Shown in pieces: positions 1-10,744 of a stretch of DNA of 64,000 nt (its first letter is position 1; every line of letters begins with the position of its first letter). The stretch is from Vibrio sp. JC009 (GTDB taxonomy: Bacteria; Pseudomonadota; Gammaproteobacteria; Enterobacterales; Vibrionaceae): positions 62,001 to 126,000 of the forward strand of contig NZ_CP092107.1 of NCBI RefSeq assembly GCF_029016485.1, given 5' to 3'. The notes beneath the pieces were generated by a model. The model saw only the letters and a list, made by a program, of their open reading frames with translations. It did not search any database and was not told where the DNA came from. The position numbers were made by a program, and so were the translations under genes.

Positions 1-2
1 AT

Positions 3-3184
<3,182 letters not shown>

Positions 3185-3193
<9 letters not shown>

Positions 3194-3847
3194 GTTCAGA
3201 ATCGCTTTATCAAACAGTTCGTGCCTGAATCCCTCGGTCATTTCCAGTTCAGGCTCGAAACGGATACCAAGGAAGGTATCGTTAGTGTATTTCCGGAAGT
3301 TGACTATGATGCACTCAATGCTTTTCCCCGGAAAATGTTCCAGGTTGGTTTCCAGTATGACTTTGTCGTCTTTTTTTATATCCAGCGGCTTTTTCAGAAA
3401 AACGCCACAGCCGGATACTGAGATATCTCTTAATGTCGCTTTATACTCTTCGCTGTCATAAGTCAGGTTAACCGGCAGGTTGACTTTAATTCTCCGGTTT
3501 TCCCGTATCGCTTTTGTTTCAAAATCATAGGGCAGCTTAATATACATCAGCCAGGTTGGCCGCGAGCTGACGGTAATGATTTCTGAACTAAAGGCGATGA
3601 TATCTCCATACTCGGTATCGGTTATCCCTCTGACCACCACACGGACATTTGTGGTTCTTCGGGTAATCAGATCTTCTACCGCCTTAGGCGGCATATCCAG
3701 AATAAGAAACTGTCCCTCTTTAATTCCGACCAGATGGCTGTGCAGACTATACTCATCTTTCTGCCCGAACTTAATCACCACCGAGAGTTTCATACCAAAC
3801 TCAAGGTAGTCTTTGATCTTATTTACCTTGTTTACCTTTGATTCCAT
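3185..3847 (-). CDS. PilZ-domain protein, YcgR-like c-di-GMP receptor
   Basis: Probable cytoplasmic cyclic-di-GMP effector. The N-terminal half (about 15-105) resembles the YcgR-type flagellar brake domain. The C-terminal half is a PilZ domain with the two signature elements: an RxxxR box (RENRR, about residues 115-119) and the D/NxSxxG box (DISVSGCG, about 141-148). Both arginines and the Asp/Ser/Gly are present, so c-di-GMP binding is plausible. I start at the ATG at 3847; a GTG six bases upstream is also possible. It lies convergent to luxQ. Whether it acts on flagella, polysaccharide or virulence cannot be told here. A diguanylate cyclase is encoded elsewhere in the window. Confidence 0.85.
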
Positions 3848-3976
3848 ATCCACTCATTGATAACGGATGAATATATTTAGATTAGATGCAATTTATTGCT
3901 TTTTGTAGACTTTATTTTCAGGAATGCCAAATGGGCACAGAATTTCAGGATGAACAGATAATTGCTGGGATTGGTA

Positions 3977-4276
3977 TTAAACGTGGGTATCAAGCAGGGT
4001 GCCGATAATTTCGTTGGAGCGTTGAACCACATTCGCGCCGGCCTGATTATAGGTGCTGGCCTGATTCAGTTTATTTAACGAATCGATATCAGAAGTGTTG
4101 TTTCGTTCTTCTCTGACCACTTCCTGCTCTTTGGCTTCATAATCAATCTTATTAAATTCAAGCGCTTTAGTATTGTCAGGCTCAGGTTGACGGGCGATTT
4201 CAGTTGCAGCTTCTTTTGCAAGATTCTGGGATTGATTGATAAGTGAATATCCGGACTGAACCGATGATACTGTCAT
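3977..4276 (-). CDS. small protein with flagellar rod/hook C-terminal-like tail
   Basis: 99 residues, no signal peptide or membrane segment. The N-terminus (MTVSSVQSGYSLINQSQNLA) and C-terminus (STYNQAGANVVQRSNEIIG) resemble the paired N- and C-terminal helices of flagellar axial proteins, where an AxxxxANAxxIxxxxExxxxLL pattern mediates coiled-coil packing. The middle is short, charged and glutamate-rich. No flagellar gene is nearby. Similar short vibrio proteins are, as far as I recall, annotated as flagellar basal-body C-terminal domain proteins of unknown role. It could be an independent coiled-coil protein. The coding call is supported by good codon structure and the lack of a competing frame. 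Confidence 0.65.
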   Translation of the reverse strand: MTVSSVQSGYSLINQSQNLAKEAATEIARQPEPDNTKALEFNKIDYEAKEQEVVREERNNTSDIDSLNKLNQASTYNQAGANVVQRSNEIIGTLLDTHV

Positions 4277-4329
4277 AACTGAACTTCCACTACGCTGTAT
4301 TTAGATCCTATGCCTAATTTGTACATTTT

Positions 4330-6498
4330 TCAACCTGTGGGCTTGCATCTGGCAAATTTAGTCGTGAGCTGATTTAGCTCAGGCATCATTCTTAAAATCA
4401 GATGCAGTTGCTGCAGAACCAGGCTTACGGACTCATCCTGTTCATCACGCCACTCTTTCAGTCTGGATTCGATCTCGCTCTGGTCCTGGGTCAAAGCAGG
4501 GCAGGCGCTTTCACAATTCAGGTTGTTATAGAGTTGCTCTAACTGCTGATGTATTGATTTATGCGCATCAAGAATAAGCTGGTGCGCTTCCTGATTATCC
4601 AGCCTTGATCGGTGAGCGCCCATGGCAGAAATATAGCTAAGCAGAGCATGGTTAAGTGTGAGGAACCGGAAGCTTTCATCTTTAGCAGACTGATATCGGC
4701 CGGGCTCAGCCAGCATGTTGTTGATAGCTGAGCTTAATGCCGCACCCTGGGTGTGCGCGTTTCTTCTTGCTACCCGGTAGCTGAGATCATCTTTTTTCCC
4801 AATCCGGTACTGGCGGATAATCTGAGCCAGATACTGCCTGTTGGCGTACACTGAATCTGCCATTACTTTATGCAGCCTTCTTGACTGCCAGTCCGGAAGA
4901 ATAAAGGTAACAGCGGCGACAGCCAGCAGACAGCCCACAAGTGTGTCTGAAAATCTTGGCAGAATGACGGCGTAGCCTTCGCCATGCTGATGGAAGCAGA
5001 ACAGTACCAGTATGGTGATAAATGAGGTGGCGTAGCTGTAGTTGTTTTCCCTGAATACGAAAAAGGCAACACCGGAGAGCACAATAAAGACTGACTGTGC
5101 GGTTTGCGACGGAAACAGAACCAGCAGCAGTGCCCCGATAACGAGTCCGGCAGCCGTACCTATGATACGAGAGTTCAGCTTTTGCCTGGTGGCGCTATAG
5201 TTGGGCTGACAGACAAAGAGTATGGTCAGTAAAATCCAGTAGCCCATTTCCATATGAAACTGCTGAATAACCGCATAACCGGCAACCAGTGCGGTGGAGA
5301 GGCGAATCGCATGGCGGAATAGTAGCGAGCTTGGTGAGAGGTTGGATTTAATTCTCTCCCACATCATCTCCGGTGTATGGGCTTCGGTGTCTTCAATCAG
5401 CTGATCGTCCTGTCTGACTCTTACATCCGGGTTGTTGATATTCGCCAGCTGTTTTTCAACCATCTGCAGATTACTAAGCAGGTATTTTATTTGCGGAACC
5501 GCCTGTAGCCAGCGGGGATTAGCGGACTCTTCGATATGCGCAAGCGAGTCCTGAAGCTCACTGATTGCCTGGGTTGCGCTTTGGTTGTGCTGATATTTAG
5601 TTTCGTATTTTATAGAGTGGGCTACTTCAAGACAGGCTTTTGCCTGCAATTCCAGAATGTGCTTAAAGCGGAACAGAATATCGCTTCTTTTAAACAGCTC
5701 AGCCAGTTCCTGGTAACGGTAGTGGCTGGAACTGACCCGTTCATGAATATCCTGAGCTATAAAATAGACATTAAGGAAGCGGTCGCTGGTGCTGTCCACA
5801 TTTCCTCTTTCTGAACGGGACAGAAAAGTCGCCTTGCACCGGTTAAGGGCTTCAACGGTGGCTGAGTTCAGGTTTGCTTCCCGGATCCGGTATGGTTGGG
5901 GGGTCATGTCGGATACAGGGTGAAACAGCTCTCTTTTTACATGCATATACTCAGACAGTTTTTCAAAAACCGCGGAAAGGCTTTGCTGTACCGGTTGCAA
6001 AGGGAAAAGCGTATTCCAGAGAAAAGAGATAACAAAATACCAGATGGAACCTGTGATCAGAAGCAGTGGCTGAGACCAGATATTGGTACTTTCATGCGCG
6101 CCTAGCATGGTGTAAATCGCTATCAGCAGTGATCCGAAAGCAATTTTTGCATAGCGGGGACCAATTGCGCCAAGCATGATAAAACCAATGGTGGAGGTAA
6201 ACAGTCCGGCTGCAAACAGAACAGGATAGTCAAAGAGCAGTTCAATGGAAAAAGTTGCGATAATAAAGCAGGCAATAGTCATCGCCTGGGCTTTCAGCCT
6301 GCCATAGGCCTTATCATCAGACTCAGCCAGCGCTGCGGCAATCACCCCAAGCACCAGAGGGATAATGAGTGAAGACTTATCAAAATACCAGCAAGGAACA
6401 ATAACACCTAACAGAGCGATAAGTATAAGAAAACCATGGTTAAACGCAGTGTTTTTCCAGTAGTAGCGGATGCTGTTAATTAGGATGTTTTGGTTCAT
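4330..6498 (-). CDS. yccS: YccS/YhfK family inner membrane protein (FUSC-like)
   Basis: 722 residues, close to the roughly 717 of E. coli YccS. Duplicated architecture: an N-terminal block of about six membrane segments (roughly 18-155), a soluble helical region (about 160-395), a second membrane block (about 395-525), then a soluble C-terminal domain. The FUSC-family motif appears in the second block (GYWILLTILFVCQPNYSAT, RIIGTAAGLVIGALL). The family is related to aromatic-acid efflux proteins, but its substrate is unsettled. It lies next to helD and mgsA; the yccS-helD-mgsA neighbourhood also occurs in E. coli, which supports the assignment. Transcribed away from helD. Confidence 0.9.
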   Translation of the reverse strand: MNQNILINSIRYYWKNTAFNHGFLILIALLGVIVPCWYFDKSSLIIPLVLGVIAAALAESDDKAYGRLKAQAMTIACFIIATFSIELLFDYPVLFAAGLFTSTIGFIMLGAIGPRYAKIAFGSLLIAIYTMLGAHESTNIWSQPLLLITGSIWYFVISFLWNTLFPLQPVQQSLSAVFEKLSEYMHVKRELFHPVSDMTPQPYRIREANLNSATVEALNRCKATFLSRSERGNVDSTSDRFLNVYFIAQDIHERVSSSHYRYQELAELFKRSDILFRFKHILELQAKACLEVAHSIKYETKYQHNQSATQAISELQDSLAHIEESANPRWLQAVPQIKYLLSNLQMVEKQLANINNPDVRVRQDDQLIEDTEAHTPEMMWERIKSNLSPSSLLFRHAIRLSTALVAGYAVIQQFHMEMGYWILLTILFVCQPNYSATRQKLNSRIIGTAAGLVIGALLLVLFPSQTAQSVFIVLSGVAFFVFRENNYSYATSFITILVLFCFHQHGEGYAVILPRFSDTLVGCLLAVAAVTFILPDWQSRRLHKVMADSVYANRQYLAQIIRQYRIGKKDDLSYRVARRNAHTQGAALSSAINNMLAEPGRYQSAKDESFRFLTLNHALLSYISAMGAHRSRLDNQEAHQLILDAHKSIHQQLEQLYNNLNCESACPALTQDQSEIESRLKEWRDEQDESVSLVLQQLHLILRMMPELNQLTTKFARCKPTG

Positions 6499-6670
6499 AA
6501 ACAGGTGTGAGTTAACCGGGCTGATATCTAACAGGCTGTTAATTTAACAAATTTTCAGGATTTTCGTTATACCCTGCGGAAAATTTTGTAAACTATACAC
6601 TTCCGCCCAAACCAGGGGACTGGCGGGACGATTAAGACAACTAATTTTTTAAGTTTGGTCCATCAGAGAG

Positions 6671-8758
6671 ATGAATATGCGCTTATGTGCCAACAGGCTG
6701 GCTCAGTTTTTTGTTCAGCAGGAATATTGTGAAGTCGGGATTGATTCAGACCGGCTTATCATCTCCTCCGCTGAGAGCGAGGAGCGAATCCCGTTTTCGA
6801 TCTGGAACGGCAGTATCAGCATATCCAGAGGGCTTGCATGGGGAACCCTGACTTTTTATTCTCACTGCAAAGACGGGCAACAACTGGCCTGGACCGTTCA
6901 GGGACTGCCCTGGAAAAGCTGTAAGTCATTCGCACGGGAAGCCATGGCCAGTTATGAAGCCTGGCATAAAACTCAGTGCGCCCAACTCAGCAGAGCGCTT
7001 CCGGGCTGGCAGGAGAGTCTTGATCTTCTGATTAAACAGCCCTCTTATCTGACCCATTCAGAGCTTGAACTCTGGAGAGAAAGGGTCGCGAATGAGCTGA
7101 GTGAGATAAACACAAGCTTGCCGGAAGCTGAGCTGCGTATGCCAAATGCCATGGCCTCAGTTTCCGACTGGATTGAGCATGGTATAGATAATCTTGAGAA
7201 GCGAAATGAAGAGTGGCTGAATCTGGAGCTGGAAAACTGGTCGGTACTTTTTGCTCAGATAGAAAACTCTCCTTTAAATCTCAGCCAGCAACAAGCGGTG
7301 CTTATCAATAACGACCATAACCTGATCCTGGCCGGAGCCGGAACCGGGAAAACCAGCGTGCTGACTGCAAGGGTTGCCTATCTGCTTCAGAGCCATCTGG
7401 CACAGGCCGGTCAACTGCTGATGTTGGCTTTCGGCAGTGAAGCCGCAAAGGAGATGAGAGAAAGGCTGGATGACAAAATAGGTCTGGCGTCAGAAAAGGT
7501 TTCTGTAAATACATTCCATCAACTTGGCCTGAAGATCCTTAACAGCGTTGAAAATGAAGCAGTAGTTATCTCGCCTGTTGCCACCGAGAAAAAGCTCAAG
7601 CAGGCCTGGTGTAGCGAGTGGCTGAAACAGCACTGGACCAATCCGGCAAACTTTAAGCGCTGGCAGAAACACCTGACCAAATGGCCCATCGCCTATCTGA
7701 CAGGGGATGAAGAGTTAGGTGGTCAGACTGAAAACCCAAAACTGATCTCCTGGCTCGATAGCCAGGTAGAGCAGCTGTGCATGCTGCATATGCCGAAAAA
7801 GCAGGTGCAGGAGAGAATTGTTGACCATGAGGATTACTCAAGGCTGAACAGCGAACTCTCTTTAGTCTGGCCTTGTTATCAGGCATGGCAGAAGATGCTC
7901 AAAGAGGAAAACCAGATAGACTTCCACAGCATGATTACCAAAGCGACCGTCTATGTGGAGAAAGGGAAATTTAAATCGCCCTGGAAGTACATTATGGTGG
8001 ATGAGTATCAGGATATCTCTCCGGACAGGCTGGCCCTGATTGAAGCTTTGTGTAACCAGACACTTGTGCAAAATGATGAACAGGTTAAGCCATCGCTGTT
8101 TGCCGTGGGGGATGACTGGCAGTCTATTTATCAGTTTGCCGGTTCTGATGTGGACCTGACAACGGATTTCTCAGGCCGTTACTCAAGCTCTACCATTCAT
8201 AAACTGGATACCACTTACCGCTTTAACAGCCAGATTGGCGCTGTGGCAAACCAGTTTGTTCAGCAAAACCCGGCTCAGATCGAAAAAGAGCTTAACAGCT
8301 TTAAAGTGCAGAAGCAGAAAGCGGTTGTTGTCATGCCGCAAAAATATGTGGAAAAAGAGCTGGAAGGGCTGAACAGTAAAGCGGCAGGCACAAAAACGGT
8401 TCTTCTGCTGGCAAGGAATCATTACCACAAGCCGGAATGTCTTGCTGAGTGGCAGAAGAGATTCAGTAACCTGAGAATCAGCTTTATGACCTGCCACGGC
8501 AGTAAAGGCAAAGAGGCGGACTATGTATTTGTTCTGAATGTGGATAAAGGTCAGTTCCCGGGGGCTCAGCGCCAGCTTCATCTGAATTCTGTTCTGACTC
8601 AAACTGCTGATGATTATCCCTTTGCAGAAGAGCGCCGCCTGTTTTACGTTGCACTGACCAGAGCTAGAGAGAAAGTATGGGTGAGTTACGAAACCCATGA
8701 ATCCGAATTTGTCGAAGAGCTGATATCCGCTAATTATCCTATACTCAAGAAGAGATAG
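6671..8758 (+). CDS. helD: DNA helicase IV
   Basis: ATP-dependent 3'-5' DNA helicase of superfamily 1, 695 residues (E. coli HelD 684). Motifs in order: Q-motif/Walker A region ESSPLNLSQQQAV and LAGAGTGKTSVL (about 215-230), motif Ia LMLAFGSEAAKEM, motif II MVDEYQDISP, motif III AVGDDWQSIYQFAG, motif IV LDTTYRFN, and motifs V/VI FMTCHGSKGKEADYV and RRLFYVALTRAREKVWV. The N-terminal 200 residues are the HelD-specific domain rather than a zinc module. Start at 6671 follows AGAGAG. The upstream region 6499-6670 is AT-rich and should hold both the helD and yccS promoters. Confidence 0.95.
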   Translation: MNMRLCANRLAQFFVQQEYCEVGIDSDRLIISSAESEERIPFSIWNGSISISRGLAWGTLTFYSHCKDGQQLAWTVQGLPWKSCKSFAREAMASYEAWHKTQCAQLSRALPGWQESLDLLIKQPSYLTHSELELWRERVANELSEINTSLPEAELRMPNAMASVSDWIEHGIDNLEKRNEEWLNLELENWSVLFAQIENSPLNLSQQQAVLINNDHNLILAGAGTGKTSVLTARVAYLLQSHLAQAGQLLMLAFGSEAAKEMRERLDDKIGLASEKVSVNTFHQLGLKILNSVENEAVVISPVATEKKLKQAWCSEWLKQHWTNPANFKRWQKHLTKWPIAYLTGDEELGGQTENPKLISWLDSQVEQLCMLHMPKKQVQERIVDHEDYSRLNSELSLVWPCYQAWQKMLKEENQIDFHSMITKATVYVEKGKFKSPWKYIMVDEYQDISPDRLALIEALCNQTLVQNDEQVKPSLFAVGDDWQSIYQFAGSDVDLTTDFSGRYSSSTIHKLDTTYRFNSQIGAVANQFVQQNPAQIEKELNSFKVQKQKAVVVMPQKYVEKELEGLNSKAAGTKTVLLLARNHYHKPECLAEWQKRFSNLRISFMTCHGSKGKEADYVFVLNVDKGQFPGAQRQLHLNSVLTQTADDYPFAEERRLFYVALTRAREKVWVSYETHESEFVEELISANYPILKKR

Positions 8759-8775
8759 CGAAGGAGTGTGAGGAT

Positions 8776-9144
8776 ATGACCGGACAAGTTCAGCTTGAGC
8801 ATGGCTCAATCAGTTACATTGAATATCCGGCAGCGGATTTTGAACGTACAAAAGCCTTTTTTGCCGCGGTATTTGACTGGAAGTTTACCGACTATGGTGA
8901 CGAGTACACCTCGTTTCATGCTAAGGGATTAATGGGAGGATTCTTTCTTTCAGAGGGTGCCAGTGTTCAGGAGCACGGTGGTGCGCTACTGGTGTTTTAC
9001 AGCGACAACCTTGAAGGTACTTTGAATAAAGTGATAGAAGCGGGTGGCGTTATCAGCCGCGAAATTTTCCCGTTCCCAGGGGGACGCAGATTCCAGTTTC
9101 TGGAGCCAAGCGGTAATGAAATGGCAGTCTGGAGTGACAGATAA
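8776..9144 (+). CDS. VOC (glyoxalase/bleomycin-resistance fold) family protein
   Basis: 122 residues forming a single vicinal-oxygen-chelate domain: SISYIEYPAADFERTKAFF at the N-terminus, a central GGFFLS strand, then GGRRFQFLEPSGNEMAVWS at the C-terminus with the usual late glutamate. Such proteins include small dioxygenases, isomerases and binding proteins. The substrate is unknown. It follows helD by 17 bases and may be co-transcribed with it. The next gene, mgsA, converges on it from the other side of a bidirectional terminator. Methylglyoxal metabolism is a tempting link because of mgsA and the glyoxalase fold, but nothing in the sequence shows it. Confidence 0.85.
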   Translation: MTGQVQLEHGSISYIEYPAADFERTKAFFAAVFDWKFTDYGDEYTSFHAKGLMGGFFLSEGASVQEHGGALLVFYSDNLEGTLNKVIEAGGVISREIFPFPGGRRFQFLEPSGNEMAVWSDR

Positions 9145-9166
9145 TTGCCGGGATTGGTATAAAAAG

Positions 9167-9191
9167 TAAGGGAGCGACTACCGCTCCCTTA
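9167..9191. terminator. bidirectional rho-independent terminator between VOC gene and mgsA
   Basis: Perfect 10-bp stem TAAGGGAGCG / CGCTCCCTTA with loop ACTAC, preceded by AAAAAG and followed by TCTTTT, so it can end transcripts of both convergent genes. Confidence 0.9.
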
Positions 9192-9195
9192 TCTT

Positions 9196-9651
9196 TTATA
9201 AACGTTCTGCCAGATAGGCATCGTAGTCGGGAATTTCGATATCCACTTCCTGGTCAAGCAGCATGGATTCAAACAGGAACTTAGCCGATGCTCTGTTTGG
9301 CGCCACCGGGATATTCCACACACTTGCGATTCGTAGCAGGGCTTTTACATCCGGGTCGTGCGGCGCGGAGTTAAGCGGGTCCCAGAAGAAAATCAGCATA
9401 TCGATTTTGCCTTCAGAGATAAGTGCGCCGATCTGCTGGTCACCACCCATCGGGCCGCTGATCATGCTTTTGATTGCCAGTCCGGTTTCTTTGCTCAGCA
9501 TGTTACCGGTTGTACCTGTCGCATAGAGGAAATGGCCCTGCAGCTTCTCTTTGTTTTCTTTAACCCAGCGCAGTAGTTCTGGCTTACAGCGATCGTGCGC
9601 AACTAAAGCGATATGTTTGTGGGCAGGTAATGTTCTGGTTGTAATCTTCAT
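9196..9651 (-). CDS. mgsA: methylglyoxal synthase
   Basis: Converts dihydroxyacetone phosphate to methylglyoxal and phosphate, the entry to the glycolytic bypass used when phosphate is limiting or sugar phosphates accumulate. 151 residues, the E. coli length. The key residues are at their usual places: H19/D20 (ALVAHDR), the phosphate-binding GTTGN, catalytic D71 in [10 protein letters not shown]98 in NSAPHDPD, and the conserved [11 protein letters not shown]. Transcribed toward helD as in E. coli. The upstream gap to torT is 25 bases, so it may also be read through from that direction. Confidence 0.97.
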   Translation of the reverse strand: MKITTRTLPAHKHIALVAHDRCKPELLRWVKENKEKLQGHFLYATGTTGNMLSKETGLAIKSMISGPMGGDQQIGALISEGKIDMLIFFWDPLNSAPHDPDVKALLRIASVWNIPVAPNRASAKFLFESMLLDQEVDIEIPDYDAYLAERL

Positions 9652-9676
9652 TTAGTTTTGTAGTCCGTTGTTAATA

Positions 9677-10654
9677 TTATTCATTTACACTGAAGATGGG
9701 TCTGTAACCCAGGGGTGAAAGTGAATCTTCAATACTTGCTTCACGTACGTTCTCCGGGGTAAGGGGTTCAATAACAGGCCCCAGCTTCTGATCGTACGCG
9801 TTATCTTCAAAATAGCTGGCGACCTGCTGCATGGAATATCTTCCCTGCAGCACCATTTTATCGGTAGAGGCAAACTGAACTTTGTTACGCAGTAGTCCCC
9901 GGTATACACCATGACTTAAGTAAGTGGAAATCAGCCCTACTTTACGGCCTTTCAGCTCGCTAATCGCCGCTTCAATGGAAACCGCCCCGCCGACGATATA
10001 GTCAATGTCTGGCTGCTCCAGCACTTTCTGCACCAGGTTTCGCTGGATCTCTTTGTCGTTATCGCCCCAGAATTTGCTGACGACGAGTACATCAGAGCCG
10101 TCAATGGCATCATCAAAGCCCTGTGTCGCAGGTTTAGTGCCACCCGTATAGCGCGGGCCAAGCAGTCTGGCTACTTTGACAGTTCCGCTTCCGGCCGGGT
10201 GTTTGTCAGCCAGATATTTCCCGGCATTGTAGCCCATCCAGTACCAGTCAACACCGACTTCTCCGTAAAACTGAGGACGGTCTTTTATTCCGACACTCAG
10301 CCTGTTGACTGTGGCAAAAAGAGGGGTATCACCAATCAGCTTATTGATTTGATTTACGTATCCGGTTGGATCAACCGTTCCAAGAATAATGGCATCCGCT
10401 CCCCAGTGATAGCAGTCGACAAGCTGCTGCCTCTGTTTATTCAGGTTTGGGTATCCGCCGGCTTCAAGAACCTTAAGCTTATAACCATGGCTTCTGGCCT
10501 CTTCCACCATACCGTAGTTAACCGACAGCCAGTAGGAATCCTTAAGGTGAGGATAAATTGTACAAACCTTAGGCCCGACATAGGCATATGCCTGGCTGCT
10601 GAGTACGGCCAGAGCCAGTGCGGAAAGGGTATTTATCACTCTTTTTACATTCAT
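9677..10654 (-). CDS. torT: TorT, periplasmic TMAO-sensing protein
   Basis: Periplasmic binding protein that associates with the TorS sensor to detect trimethylamine N-oxide. I start at the Met at 10654, which gives a clear signal peptide (MNVKRVINTLSALALAVLSSQAYA, cut after AYA). An upstream in-frame start at 10714 would add 20 residues in front of the signal and reach into the torS control region. The mature part is a sugar-binding-protein-like fold: VCTIYPHLKDSYWLSVNYGM, GADAIILGTVDP, YIVGGAVSIEAAISEL. Divergent from torS with 90 bases between them. No torR, torA or torD is in the window. Confidence 0.9.
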   Translation of the reverse strand: MNVKRVINTLSALALAVLSSQAYAYVGPKVCTIYPHLKDSYWLSVNYGMVEEARSHGYKLKVLEAGGYPNLNKQRQQLVDCYHWGADAIILGTVDPTGYVNQINKLIGDTPLFATVNRLSVGIKDRPQFYGEVGVDWYWMGYNAGKYLADKHPAGSGTVKVARLLGPRYTGGTKPATQGFDDAIDGSDVLVVSKFWGDNDKEIQRNLVQKVLEQPDIDYIVGGAVSIEAAISELKGRKVGLISTYLSHGVYRGLLRNKVQFASTDKMVLQGRYSMQQVASYFEDNAYDQKLGPVIEPLTPENVREASIEDSLSPLGYRPIFSVNE

Positions 10655-10744
10655 TTCAACGAGATCATTGGTTTCATCGGAAAGACACTGCAAAATATAC
10701 CGTATAGATTCCAATTAAAGAAGTCTCCTTGTCAGGTATTGTCT

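Noticed and set aside
8183..8809. 208-residue open frame antisense to helD
   Set aside because: Shadow frame; helD on the other strand has complete helicase motifs.
10199..10744. N-terminal 182-residue extension of the torS reading frame
   Set aside because: It is antisense to torT, has no TorS-like features, and the ATG at 10745 gives a normal TorS with TM1 at the start.
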